Part shown: positions 1-9,418 of the stretch, in pieces
Numbering within the stretch: position 1 is the first letter of the stretch
Layout of the letters: the number at the start of each line of letters is the position of its first letter
Assembly (NCBI RefSeq): GCF_036959255.1
Contig: NZ_JAWMTI010000008.1
Coordinates: 124,001 to 188,000, forward strand
Direction: 5' to 3'
Source: Olivibacter sp036959255
Lineage (GTDB): Bacteria; Bacteroidota; Bacteroidia; Sphingobacteriales; Sphingobacteriaceae
DNA length: 64,000 nucleotides
Translations under genes and position numbers: made by a program
The notes under the pieces: generated by a model
Seen by the model: the letters and a program-made list of their open reading frames with translations, nothing else
What the model was told of the DNA's origin: nothing
Database searches by the model: none

Positions 1-2135
1 CGTAACCCCAAACCCCCTCCTACGGCCAGTTCTTTAAAGAAATCTTTGGAGAATTTTCCGCCTTGAAATACTGTATCTGCATGTTGCAACCAAATGTTTC
101 CAACGTCAACAAAGGCGGCCCAATCTAATATGCTAACAATCTTTGATCGATATTCCAGGTTGAATTCCATACGGATGTCACCGGTCATGTCCGGTACAAA
201 ATTATCATTACCGAAACGTTCCGGATTATAGGAACCCGGCCCGATTGCCCTGGCTCTAAAAGCACGTAAGCTATTTGGACCGCCGGCAAAGAATTGTTTT
301 ACATAGGGAAGTCGTGTTGAGTTGCCATAGGAATAACCATAACCGAACAAGGCCCTTGCAGCAAGCGTCCGATTTTGCCCTAATTTCATATAATGACGAT
401 ACTCAATTTCGGTCTTGATATATTGCGAAAATGCCGCATTGAAGATACTATCCTGTCGGCCTTTTTTTACATTAGATCCTAAGATCAAACCTACCGTATT
501 GGCGGATAAATCCAGTCCCCCGGAAAAATAGAAAGTATGCTTCCTATCGGTTTCCATGGTATTGGTATAGGTGAATTTGTAAGTTGGGCCAAAGGTAAAT
601 TGCCGGTCGATAGCTCTTTGTAAATAAGGAAAGTCGTTCGCAAGACTATCATAAAACGGCGTGACATTTACCGGTTGTACGTAGGCAATATCCAATAAAT
701 TAAGTTGGTGCGTTTTTTTTGCAGATTCCTGCCAATTATATCCCCAAGCAAAACGTAATGAGTTTAAGCGATAGGCTTGCCGTCTGTTTAAAAATTCGTA
801 ACCCACTAAAGTGGTGGTATGCGGCACAAAACGACGTGTCGGTTCCCACCCGAAAGGTGCAATAATGCGCGGCCAGGTTAAAGACGCCTCTAAACCATAA
901 CGATAAAAATTGGAATTGATATTGACACCTCCACCAGATTGTACTTCGTAGCCACCGTAGGCGGTTAAACGTAAAAGTTCAGCACCCTTAAAAGCATTTC
1001 GATGGCTCCAACTGACATTCACTTCGGATCCGTTATAAACGGCAGCCGTTTTACCGAGCAATTCAACACGGACGGCTTTTTTCTGTTGCGGCGTTAGATA
1101 ATAATGAACATCTAGCTTATTGGTCTTTCCTCGATCAACCAACATAAAGTTATTTTTCACAAAACGGAACGTCCCCATACCAACAAGCTGACTGATGGTT
1201 TGATTTTGTCGATCGCGATTGTAAAGGTCGCCCTTATGAAAAAACATAGTACGTGCAAGCGCAAATTTTCGGAAGGTACGGTGCGGGTCTATGAAATAGA
1301 AACCTTTATATTCCTCCGCATCGGCAGGTGTTGCTATTTCGTAATTTCCCTGTACCAACGAGTATTCTGGATAAATGAAAATATTATTGATGGTGTAGGG
1401 TTGCTTAGCATTTTTAGGCGTTTCGTCTTTCAGTTTGACATTCATATCAACCATGTGATTGCCAATCATACTATCCACCTGGACCAAAATGTGATCTGGA
1501 CTGAAAAAATAATAGCCCTTGTCTTTGAGCATATTTTCAATTCGCTCGCGCTCGGCGATGATCCGGTCCAAATTATAGGGTCTGCCGGGTATTAGTAAGG
1601 AGCCCGATTGCGCTAACTTGATCTCTTTTCCGATTTGAGTAGTAGTATCTACCTCGTAAGTGACTTTATTGATGCGGTATATCTTGTTTGTGGTTGCTAC
1701 ATAATTAAGCGTCGCCTTCTGATTTTTAATAGTCGTATCAGTGCTTACGTATGCATTGAAAAAGCCAATGTTCTCGAGTCTATTTCGGACCAGATTTTCA
1801 TTATAGGATACATTCACATCTTGCAATAACACAGGTTCTTCGCCAGCTTTGTTTTTTAACCAATGTTTAAAGCCCTTGTTTTTCTTTGGCTGGCCAGCAA
1901 TATTGTAGAAATATAATTTCGTACGTAAACCTAAGAACTTTTTATTCGGTCGTGGCCGTAACACTTCTTCCAACCGTTCGGTTAGGGGTGCCCGATATTG
2001 ATCGGGAATCGAATCGTTATTTAGTTCAACCTCCCCCTTGACGTATAGGTTTTCTCCTTCCTTTAGGTATTTGATGTTACTGCAGGAAGTGAAAAATATT
2101 AAAATTGCTATATATGTATATATTCTAACCCTCAT
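1..2135 (-). CDS. tamL: TamL, BamA/TamA-family outer-membrane lipoprotein (C-terminus cut by window edge)
   Basis: Likely partner of TamB in inserting or moving proteins and lipids at the outer membrane. The frame is open from an ATG at 2135 to the window edge, giving about 711 residues. The first 18 residues form a lipoprotein signal ending in a lipobox (FFTSC, Cys18), typical of the Bacteroidota TamL form of TamA. POTRA-like sequence follows, including a WLKNKAGEEPVLL stretch that resembles TamL proteins, then a long beta-rich region. The last readable residues (LAVGGGLGLR) look like the penultimate strands of an Omp85 barrel, so only a short C-terminal piece is missing. The start codon lies inside the end of tamB (11-bp overlap in another frame), which suggests translational coupling. 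The family call is firm; the exact substrate is not visible. Confidence 0.88.
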   Translation of the reverse strand, partial: MRVRIYTYIAILIFFTSCSNIKYLKEGENLYVKGEVELNNDSIPDQYRAPLTERLEEVLRPRPNKKFLGLRTKLYFYNIAGQPKKNKGFKHWLKNKAGEEPVLLQDVNVSYNENLVRNRLENIGFFNAYVSTDTTIKNQKATLNYVATTNKIYRINKVTYEVDTTTQIGKEIKLAQSGSLLIPGRPYNLDRIIAERERIENMLKDKGYYFFSPDHILVQVDSMIGNHMVDMNVKLKDETPKNAKQPYTINNIFIYPEYSLVQGNYEIATPADAEEYKGFYFIDPHRTFRKFALARTMFFHKGDLYNRDRQNQTISQLVGMGTFRFVKNNFMLVDRGKTNKLDVHYYLTPQQKKAVRVELLGKTAAVYNGSEVNVSWSHRNAFKGAELLRLTAYGGYEVQSGGGVNINSNFYRYGLEASLTWPRIIAPFGWEPTRRFVPHTTTLVGYEFLNRRQAYRLNSLRFAWGYNWQESAKKTHQLNLLDIAYVQPVNVTPFYDSLANDFPYLQRAIDRQFTFGPTYKFTYTNTMETDRKHTFYFSGGLDLSANTVGLILGSNVKKGRQDSIFNAAFSQYIKTEIEYRHYMKLGQNRTLAARALFGYGYSYGNSTRLPYVKQFFAGGPNSLRAFRARAIGPGSYNPERFGNDNFVPDMTGDIRMEFNLEYRSKIVSILDWAAFVDVGNIWLQHADTVFQGGKFSKDFFKELAVGGGLGL

Positions 2136-5100
2136 CGTTGCTCTTTTCTGGTTTTTGCTCGGTGACTTCATCTTCATTCCGGTAGGCTTTGTTTGCATTT
2201 TCAGACTGGTCCGTAGGAGATGGGTTTTGCTTTTTCTCCGGGGGTGTTTCTTTAAACTGCTTGTTACCTCTATTTTGTTGATCTTTACGAAGTTCTAAAC
2301 TATCTAGGCCCTCCTCGTCCTCTTCATCCTCATCATTTTGTTCCAAATGCTCTTTCATCTCCTCAGCTCGTTTATCATTGAGCTGTTGAAGCCGTTTAGC
2401 GTTCATGAATAACTCTTTGAATTCATCGTAATTCATATTGATAATAAAACCTAAACCTGTTTCTATAAACTGTCCTTGTAAGGTTACCTGGTATTGATTT
2501 TTGCGGTAAACGCGCGCAATATATCGCCCATCTCTGGACAACTGGTATTCGATCGAAATATCGCCGGCAATATTCGTGGCCTTTTGCCCGGGTTGTCCAC
2601 CGCCTTCCAGTTCAAAATTAGACCCAACGGTTACCTTTAATCGATCATCTAACATTCGTTTAGATACCCCAACATTCAGGTCAGTCCGTGTTTGCGCTTG
2701 ACCGGTACTGTAATCGTCGGCTGTAGACTGTAAATCGAAGTTCAATTCCACGCCCGCAATTAGGTCGCCAGCTAATTTGTTTAACTGGCTGGTCAATAAG
2801 CTACTTACACTGGAACGAACCATGGTTTCAGCACTTGATCCTCCGGCACTTGAAAAAGGATTTTCCGCAATGAACCTACCTAATACGATTAAGGCGAAGG
2901 TTTGTTTATTCATTTCAGATGGATTGTCCTTTAATTGCGCCAATTTGGACTGCACGGTTTGCGTGACATCTTGCGAAACCGTACTTGCGTTTCCTCCCGT
3001 ACCCAAGTCAATGTCAAAGGAGATTTCCGGTTTCAACATTTTTCCACCAATATGCAGGTTGACATTGAAGGGAAGACGTTGCCTATAATAATTGGCTTGT
3101 GCACCCGCAATCTGATTTTGCACAAGGTCAATTGGTTGCGCCTGTAAGGTATAAATGGCCGTCATATTGAGGTCAGCATCCATGATATCGCCACCCCAAG
3201 TAATCGTGCTGCCTTTCTTGAAGTCGAATCTCCTTTTGATCATGTTAAAAGAAAGCGAATAGTTACCTTCTTCCACTTCATAAGTTCCTGCAAGCGTCAT
3301 ATCGCCTCCGGGATTGATGCCAAAGTTCAATAAGGCCTGTCCTTTGACAAATAATTTGTCGCCCGTTCCTGGATCAACAATCACTGTAAAAGCAGCAACT
3401 TTGTCTACATCAATATTCAGGGATATATTCATCCCCATAATGGTATTCGCTTTTGTTTCCGTTGTGTCGTATACTGCAAGGATTTCGGCGCTGTCTCGTG
3501 GACTTAAGCTCGTAAATTCTACAATTCCCTCGCGTTCTACCAAACCAGGGTCTGTTTCCGGCATCGTTAAGGTCATGTCTGTACTCTTATTCACTCTTAA
3601 GGTACCATTTACAGATGGGCTCATAGCAGCGCCACGGATGCGAAGATCAGTATCGATGTTCAGTTTTCCATAAAATAAATTGTTATCAACCTCCGTTGAA
3701 TTCAGCACTTGGAAATCATTGGCTTTTATATCCATACCTAAAACAAACTCAGTATAAGTTTTTGTTCGAATATTGCCATTAACTATCGCCTTATTACCAA
3801 TACTATCGGTTAAGGTAAACTGTTTAAAACTAATGCCACGATTATTAAAATTAACGTGTTGCTGATCCATGCTAAATGTTGCATTCAGCATGGAAATATT
3901 CATTTTGGCTTGATTGAAAACCAAATCACCATTGATTACCGGTGCATCCAAACTTCCGGTTAAGTCGAGTTTTCCGGAAATACCCCCCGAAGTACGCCTT
4001 AGGTTTCCGAAACTAAAGGCCTCTAGCGTGCTCATATTAAGATTATTGACGAGCAAATCAAAGTCCATTGTTGATTCAGCGTCCAAGGGGGTAATATAAT
4101 CACCACTTAGTTGGATGTCATTTCCTTTACCTTGTACGGTAATGTTGGCATTGTAAGTATTTTCTTTTGCGTTATTGACCTGAAGACCAATATCTCCAAT
4201 AGTGTCTTGACCAAAGTAGAAGTCGTTGATCGTTATATCAGAGGTGAAAACCGGATAACCATCGAGGCGATCAACCAAGGCGTTACCATTAATCCCACCA
4301 CCGACATCTAAACTGGCGCTTTCTACCATATTGGCAAAGGTTTCGATGCGAAAATTTTTAAAATCAACGGCTAAAGGTGAATTCGGTACAGAATCTTGCG
4401 AGGCAATGCTCATTTCCTGTCCACTTTGGCTGAGGTCGAAATGAGATGCCAACAAACCTTTTGAACCAAAGCTGATAACATTTTGTGGATTTACGGCCCA
4501 TTTATCATAATTTAACATGAGCCCGTCCTCTTTTAAGGAGAAGAGAAAATCTTCAGCACGTGCCAATAAATTAGCACCTAAATGATATTGCTCCTTACCC
4601 TTTTTATCTTTAATCCACAAACCGGCATCAATTGAACTATTCTTTACGGTACCACTTAAAAGTGTATTTATAATTTCTATGCTCGATACCTTGATGCTAT
4701 TCACGAGTAAGGCGTAATAGAGCGTACTATCCAACGTGTTGATGTCAAAACTTACATTTTGTATATCAGTTCCTGCATATACTGCTTTTGGAGCCACACC
4801 TTTGACATTAATCGATTTCGTTTCGCTATTAAAATTACCGTCCAAAGTTATAGGTTGCATTTCTGTTAATTCCGGCATAACACGGATAATCAGTGGTGAT
4901 CGTCGAAATGTTGCTCCAAATTCGATTTCGGCCGGGCTATAGGCTGGGATGGTGTCCTGTAACCCCGTTTTTTTATCGATTGTAGGATTGGGATTATAAT
5001 AGGTGTTCAACACATCCTGAAAAGCATAAGAGAGTGTACTTAACTTATAGTTGCCTATCATATGAGCCGTGAGAAACTCAGAGCGTAACTGTATGAGGTT

Positions 5101-7419
5101 CTGAGTGCTGTCCGCTTGGGCAATGACACTGATGGTATCTAAGACATAGCGATCATTATTGTACGCAATAATGGCTTTCGTTAGATCGAGTTTTCCATTT
5201 AGGTAGTCAGGATCAGCGGAATCAAAATCTGCAACGAAATTACCGTGGAAACGTATATTATCGTCTGTAAGTTTGAGATTCTTTGTATTAATACTGTCAA
5301 CCAATAAATTCAGTGTAAATTTTGGGTATCGTTCGTTGAGCTTGGCAGCAATTTTTCCGTTCAGACTTATATTTGGATCATCGCTAGTTAGCGAGGCTTC
5401 TACATCACCACTATTGGCTTTCGCCGCTAAGGTGATGTTGGTATAGGTATAACCCATTGCTTCAGCGCTAATTAATTCGGCTTTTGCATCAGCTATTAAT
5501 TTCGAAGGATCAAGTCCCTTTCCTTTGATTTGTGCGGTAAAGGATATCTTCCCCAGGGTCGAATCCATTTTCATGAGATGCCCCACATTTATATCTCGTA
5601 TCGCAATATCGGTATCGTAGGTGGTGTCTCGTCCTGCGGCGTAATTTGCACGTAGGTTGGCGCTTCCCATAGAAGACTGCAGATGCATATTGGTGGTAAA
5701 CTGATTGAGCCCCCCTTTAAATAGCCCGTTTAACTTCAGCTGTTTAGGAAGTTCGATGCTATCGGGAAGCATGCTCTTTGCTATCAAACGATCGAGATCT
5801 CGCTTTCCTGTTTCTAAATTTTTTAACTGTAGATCCATATAAAATTTATCAATATCAGGAAGTCCTTTTAGATGAGCGCTAGCTTGTAGGCGGGTCTGGT
5901 CTAAAGTGCTGAACACGATGTTGGATAGTTGGAGATCATCCACACGACCTTTTACCTGTCCGTCTATAAAAAAAGTATGCGCAAGCAGGGGTTTCATTAC
6001 CTCCATCGTATCAAGGTCGGGAACCAATAGGAGTACGTCTTTCATTCCCAACTTACTCTTTTCAATATTGGCATCTACCTGAATCTCTCCGATATGTTCG
6101 GTAATTTGTTCAAGTGAAGGGTAACTTACTTTTGCATAATTTCGAATCAATGTATTTGGTGTTTCGATATACAGATTTTGGGCGCTGGCTCCTTTTTCCG
6201 TGTAAACAAAATCAGCCTCCGCTTTATTGATAGTAAAGCCACTTCTATCCTTAAAATTTAATTGTTTCAGTATACCACTAATGGAATCGATTGAGAAAAA
6301 GAAATCAGCCATTTTGGCATCTACATTGATCATATCGAGATTTCCGTAGTCCATACCCTTTGCAACGCGTGGTTGATTGGCATCAAAATAAGCTAGCTTA
6401 TTTTGATCAATGACTAAATCAGCGATTTTCACCTGCCAGTTCATTGGAGTGGATTTTTCGCTTGTATCAGTTCCTGCTTGCTTCACTTCTCGATTTAGGG
6501 TCTTTCCAAATGAAATTTTTGCCGTATGGTCGTTTAGTAAAACCTGTTTTATATCAATTTGCTCTTTATTGAGATCGATGCGGTTGAAGTCCACGAGAAG
6601 GCGATTCAATAAAATATTTGCATTTAAGGCACTGGTCTCATCTGTATATTGCGCCTTTATGTTCTCAAAATTGACGCTTCCAAGTTGAATATCGGGTAGG
6701 GGAGCATCACTTCCGGTCACTTCTTCCACACCAAAATCTTTCGTATTGGGGACATCCGAAGAATCAGCGACAGCCCATTGTTTGACCTTTGTGTTGATTC
6801 CTTTTACGTTAATTTTAGGAATCTCAAATTGCATTTTATTTAAGTCAAAAATTTTAATTCGGGTATCAAGGTGTCCCAAATTAAAATCGGCGTCTGTACC
6901 GATAACTTCATCTTTGTAAACCAGACGAATACGATCGAGATTTATTTTATCAATGGAGAATTCCATGGTCGATGTCGTGTCCTCAGGCTTCGGAGGCGTT
7001 TCTTCCTCACTGACAAAGGCGCGTATAATGTAATCGAAATTAAAGCTACTATCCGGTAAGGTGCGATCAATCTTTGCCGTGATTCCTCTTAAATCTATCT
7101 CGTTTATTTCAACTTTGTTTTTCAGTAGTTTCAATAGACTAATATCAACTTTCAGTTGATCTCCGGCAAGCAATGTGTCCTTCTTTTGGTCTTCGAAATA
7201 AACACCTTCCAGTACCAATAACTTTGGCAAATCAAGTGAAACCCTTTCGATTTTAACAGGCGTTTCAATCTTTTTCTCTAAATAGGATACAACCTGCTGT
7301 ACGAGAAAATTTTGAACAGATGGAATGCGGATTAAAATAAAAATAAGGAGTATTAAGCCAATGATACTGCCGACGATCCATAAAATAGTTTTAAGTGCAA
7401 TTCTTCCAACCTTATTCAA
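2125..7419 (-). CDS. tamB: TamB-like translocation and assembly module protein
   Basis: A 1764-residue protein expected to be anchored in the inner membrane and to span the periplasm, working with the TamL barrel encoded directly downstream. Residues about 10-32 form one hydrophobic N-terminal anchor. Most of the rest is repetitive beta-rich AsmA/TamB-like sequence with many short 'LDG..', 'ING.L' and 'V.G' strands. The TamB (DUF490) C-terminal domain falls roughly at residues 1250-1640, including the usual GTYEVEEGNYSLSF region. The last 75 or so residues form a hydrophilic, highly charged tail rich in E, D, K, Q and N, outside the conserved domain. E. coli TamB is about 1260 residues, so this is a long version, as is common in Bacteroidota. 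The gene order tamB-tamL with overlapping ends supports the call. Confidence 0.9.
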   Translation of the reverse strand: MNKVGRIALKTILWIVGSIIGLILLIFILIRIPSVQNFLVQQVVSYLEKKIETPVKIERVSLDLPKLLVLEGVYFEDQKKDTLLAGDQLKVDISLLKLLKNKVEINEIDLRGITAKIDRTLPDSSFNFDYIIRAFVSEEETPPKPEDTTSTMEFSIDKINLDRIRLVYKDEVIGTDADFNLGHLDTRIKIFDLNKMQFEIPKINVKGINTKVKQWAVADSSDVPNTKDFGVEEVTGSDAPLPDIQLGSVNFENIKAQYTDETSALNANILLNRLLVDFNRIDLNKEQIDIKQVLLNDHTAKISFGKTLNREVKQAGTDTSEKSTPMNWQVKIADLVIDQNKLAYFDANQPRVAKGMDYGNLDMINVDAKMADFFFSIDSISGILKQLNFKDRSGFTINKAEADFVYTEKGASAQNLYIETPNTLIRNYAKVSYPSLEQITEHIGEIQVDANIEKSKLGMKDVLLLVPDLDTMEVMKPLLAHTFFIDGQVKGRVDDLQLSNIVFSTLDQTRLQASAHLKGLPDIDKFYMDLQLKNLETGKRDLDRLIAKSMLPDSIELPKQLKLNGLFKGGLNQFTTNMHLQSSMGSANLRANYAAGRDTTYDTDIAIRDINVGHLMKMDSTLGKISFTAQIKGKGLDPSKLIADAKAELISAEAMGYTYTNITLAAKANSGDVEASLTSDDPNISLNGKIAAKLNERYPKFTLNLLVDSINTKNLKLTDDNIRFHGNFVADFDSADPDYLNGKLDLTKAIIAYNNDRYVLDTISVIAQADSTQNLIQLRSEFLTAHMIGNYKLSTLSYAFQDVLNTYYNPNPTIDKKTGLQDTIPAYSPAEIEFGATFRRSPLIIRVMPELTEMQPITLDGNFNSETKSINVKGVAPKAVYAGTDIQNVSFDINTLDSTLYYALLVNSIKVSSIEIINTLLSGTVKNSSIDAGLWIKDKKGKEQYHLGANLLARAEDFLFSLKEDGLMLNYDKWAVNPQNVISFGSKGLLASHFDLSQSGQEMSIASQDSVPNSPLAVDFKNFRIETFANMVESASLDVGGGINGNALVDRLDGYPVFTSDITINDFYFGQDTIGDIGLQVNNAKENTYNANITVQGKGNDIQLSGDYITPLDAESTMDFDLLVNNLNMSTLEAFSFGNLRRTSGGISGKLDLTGSLDAPVINGDLVFNQAKMNISMLNATFSMDQQHVNFNNRGISFKQFTLTDSIGNKAIVNGNIRTKTYTEFVLGMDIKANDFQVLNSTEVDNNLFYGKLNIDTDLRIRGAAMSPSVNGTLRVNKSTDMTLTMPETDPGLVEREGIVEFTSLSPRDSAEILAVYDTTETKANTIMGMNISLNIDVDKVAAFTVIVDPGTGDKLFVKGQALLNFGINPGGDMTLAGTYEVEEGNYSLSFNMIKRRFDFKKGSTITWGGDIMDADLNMTAIYTLQAQPIDLVQNQIAGAQANYYRQRLPFNVNLHIGGKMLKPEISFDIDLGTGGNASTVSQDVTQTVQSKLAQLKDNPSEMNKQTFALIVLGRFIAENPFSSAGGSSAETMVRSSVSSLLTSQLNKLAGDLIAGVELNFDLQSTADDYSTGQAQTRTDLNVGVSKRMLDDRLKVTVGSNFELEGGGQPGQKATNIAGDISIEYQLSRDGRYIARVYRKNQYQVTLQGQFIETGLGFIINMNYDEFKELFMNAKRLQQLNDKRAEEMKEHLEQNDEDEEDEEGLDSLELRKDQQNRGNKQFKETPPEKKQNPSPTDQSENANKAYRNEDEVTEQKPEKSNDEG

Positions 7420-7650
7420 AATAATATATACTTAAAAGTGTTCTCAAATTAATCTATTTTTGATGCTTCTAACAAATGCATCACTTTTTCTTTTGACCAT
7501 TGCGGTTTAAATGACCGAAGACATAACATGCACTACTAAAAGAAAAAAGCAAAGGTATCAAACTTTGGTGAAAGACCGCTCCGGTGGAGCCTTAAATCCG
7601 TTTCTTTTTGATTTTTTTTTGCGATCATTGTTACATGTTAAGCGTATTTA

Positions 7651-7842
7651 TTAGCTGAGCAGCCAAACAATAATTAACACGAAGAGAATCAATGCCAGTA
7701 GTAGAAAGAGGAATTTTCCCGAACCCTTGTCTGTTTTTTCAAATGCTTCAGGTGCTGGTCCGGGATTATCCTTATGCGCGGTGTAATCGTCTTCCACTTC
7801 CGTCTTACTGCTATTTTTATCACTATCTATCATCTTACTCAT
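7651..7842 (-). CDS. Small single-pass membrane protein, function unknown
   Basis: A 63-residue protein if the ATG at 7842 is used; an in-frame GTG one codon upstream is possible. Residues 1-43 are hydrophilic and charged, with a KDNPGPAPEAFEK stretch. Residues about 44-63 form one strongly hydrophobic helix ending at the C-terminus (FLFLLLALILFVLIIVWLL), so this looks like a tail-anchored inner-membrane protein. I recognise no family. It stands alone upstream of tamB, with 231 bp between, and is divergent from the next gene. The clean amphipathic-then-hydrophobic organisation argues for a real gene, but size and lack of homology limit certainty. Confidence 0.55.
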   Translation of the reverse strand: MSKMIDSDKNSSKTEVEDDYTAHKDNPGPAPEAFEKTDKGSGKFLFLLLALILFVLIIVWLLS

Positions 7843-8000
7843 CACTGGCTATCTTTTTCCCTATCGCACTTTTTTCTTGTGCCCTTAATCTAAACACGCT
7901 TTTCAGAAAAAGGTTTAACCTTATCTATCCTTTCTCTTGGAGCTAACATGCCAACAAAGTGTTGGCTCGATTGTATTAATAAGCAAAAGGGTATTTAAAT

Positions 8001-8222
8001 ATGCATACAGATAAAGAGATCAAGGACTGGGTTTGCAATCATATTCACCAACTTATTCAAGAAAACGAAGCCTCAGAACAAAAGGAATTTAACGCGAATG
8101 TCGATATTGAAGGTACAGACGGAACCGTACATACCTATACTATATTTTTGGAAAGAAGCGGGAGCGAGGAGGAGGAAGAATGGATTGTGCGTAATATCGT
8201 TCGACCTGAGCAATTGCAATAA
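8001..8222 (+). CDS. Small acidic soluble protein, function unknown
   Basis: A 73-residue protein without signal peptide or membrane segment. It is acidic overall, with a run of glutamates near residues 52-58 (SGSEEEEEW). The pattern DIEGTDGTVHTYTIFLER followed by WIVRNIVRPEQL suggests a small two-layer beta/alpha domain. The ATG at 8001 is preceded by an A/G-rich stretch (caaaaggg) at a plausible ribosome-binding distance. It lies 69 bp upstream of the start of the Gfo/Idh/MocA gene on the same strand, but a separate promoter-like sequence sits between them. I do not recognise the family and assign no function. Confidence 0.55.
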   Translation: MHTDKEIKDWVCNHIHQLIQENEASEQKEFNANVDIEGTDGTVHTYTIFLERSGSEEEEEWIVRNIVRPEQLQ

Positions 8223-8232
8223 TTAGGATACA

Positions 8233-8265
8233 TTGTTTTTTTGTTTGAACGAATAGCTACCTTTA
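8233..8265 (+). promoter_or_regulatory. Possible promoter of the oxidoreductase gene
   Basis: TTG at 8233-8235 and TACCTTTA at 8258-8265 resemble the Bacteroidota TTTG/TAnnTTTG promoter with one mismatch and a 22-nt spacer. It would start transcription about 20 nt before the ATG at 8292. Confidence 0.35.
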
Positions 8266-8291
8266 GCGTCGTTAAACAGCCATGCATATTT

Positions 8292-9371
8292 ATGAATCTA
8301 GTATTTAAAGTAACACTTGCGATTGTTTTGCTTACATCGAGCCATTTATTTGGTAAAGAAACGCTAAAAGTGGCCGTGGCGGGTCTAAATCATGATCACG
8401 TTCATCTCTTATTAAATCTATATGAACAAAAGAAGGTCGAGATCGTGGGAATAGCCGAATCGGACGGCCAGTTAGTGCAAAGAATGCAAAAAAGGTATAA
8501 AATTCCCGGTAATTTATTTTATAAAGATCTTGCCACCTTACTACAGCATGTAAAACCGACAGCTGTACTCGCCTATAACCCAACTAACGAGCACGTGCAG
8601 GTCGCCGAATTATGCATGCCGTTAAAAATACCTGTAATGGTAGAAAAACCTTTAGCAAGTACTAAGGCGGAAGCTAATCGGATTGCTCAATTAGCGAAGG
8701 AAAATGGGACGCTGTTTTTAACTAACTATGAAACTACTTGGTATAAAAGTAATCAACTTCTTAAGTCTTTAGTGGATGAACAGGCTGCTGGAACTATTAC
8801 AAAAATGTTAGTGAAAGACGGTCACGAGGGCCCTAAAGAAATCGGGTGTAGTGAAGATTTTCTCAGATGGCTAACGGACCCTGTCAAAAATGGAGGAGGG
8901 GCACTAATGGATTTCGGGTGTTATGGGGCAAATTTAATGACTTGGCTTAAAAAAGGGGAACAACCGGTAGCCGTTACGGCTGTTACGAAACAGTTCAAAC
9001 CTTCAGTTTATCCAAAAGTGGATGACGATGCTACGATTATGTTGGAATATCAAGATGGAAGCACGGGAATTATCCAAGCGTCATGGTGTTGGCCTTATAG
9101 TGTTAAGGATTTACAAGTATTTAGTACGCAAGAGCAGTGGCATGCAGTAAATGGTACAACCCTTTTAAAATATACGTCACCTGAAAAATCCGAAACGATT
9201 CCGCTTACAAATGAATACTATGAAAATCATTTGGCATATTTGGAGGCGCTTCTAAAAGGAGAAGTAAAGGCCGAGGATGATTTATCTTCTTTAAGCAATA
9301 ATGTGATCGTGGTAGAAATTTTAGAAGCCGCCAAACAATCAGCTAAGGAAGGCAGGCGCGTTCTTTTGTAA
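8292..9371 (+). CDS. Exported Gfo/Idh/MocA-family oxidoreductase
   Basis: A 359-residue predicted NAD(P)-dependent sugar or polyol oxidoreductase. I chose the ATG at 8292 because it begins a clear signal peptide (residues 1-20, ending near HLFGKE); the frame is open further upstream from a TTG. The Rossmann strand reads VAVAGLNHDHVH, an unusual form in which the GxGxxG loop is replaced by a histidine-rich GLNHDHVH. The family EKP motif is present (VMVEKPLA), as is the GGGALMDFGCYG region that lines the substrate site. Members of this family in Bacteroidota often act on carbohydrate breakdown products in the periplasm. The substrate cannot be read from sequence. The gene ends at a convergent terminator hairpin facing the PUL lipoprotein gene. 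Confidence 0.85.
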   Translation: MNLVFKVTLAIVLLTSSHLFGKETLKVAVAGLNHDHVHLLLNLYEQKKVEIVGIAESDGQLVQRMQKRYKIPGNLFYKDLATLLQHVKPTAVLAYNPTNEHVQVAELCMPLKIPVMVEKPLASTKAEANRIAQLAKENGTLFLTNYETTWYKSNQLLKSLVDEQAAGTITKMLVKDGHEGPKEIGCSEDFLRWLTDPVKNGGGALMDFGCYGANLMTWLKKGEQPVAVTAVTKQFKPSVYPKVDDDATIMLEYQDGSTGIIQASWCWPYSVKDLQVFSTQEQWHAVNGTTLLKYTSPEKSETIPLTNEYYENHLAYLEALLKGEVKAEDDLSSLSNNVIVVEILEAAKQSAKEGRRVLL

Positions 9372-9375
9372 AATG

Positions 9376-9413
9376 AGTGGCAGGTTTCGATTTTTTACAT
9401 GAAACCTGCCGCT
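9376..9413. terminator. Two-way terminator hairpin between convergent genes
   Basis: Arms 9376-9388 and 9401-9413 pair over 13 bp with one G-T wobble; the loop is 12 nt. It fills the 47-bp gap between two convergent genes. Confidence 0.7.
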
Positions 9414-9418
9414 ATGTT

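Noticed and set aside
2038..7059. Several plus-strand frames of 60-120 codons opposite tamB
   Set aside because: They lie wholly inside a well-supported long gene on the other strand and show no family features.
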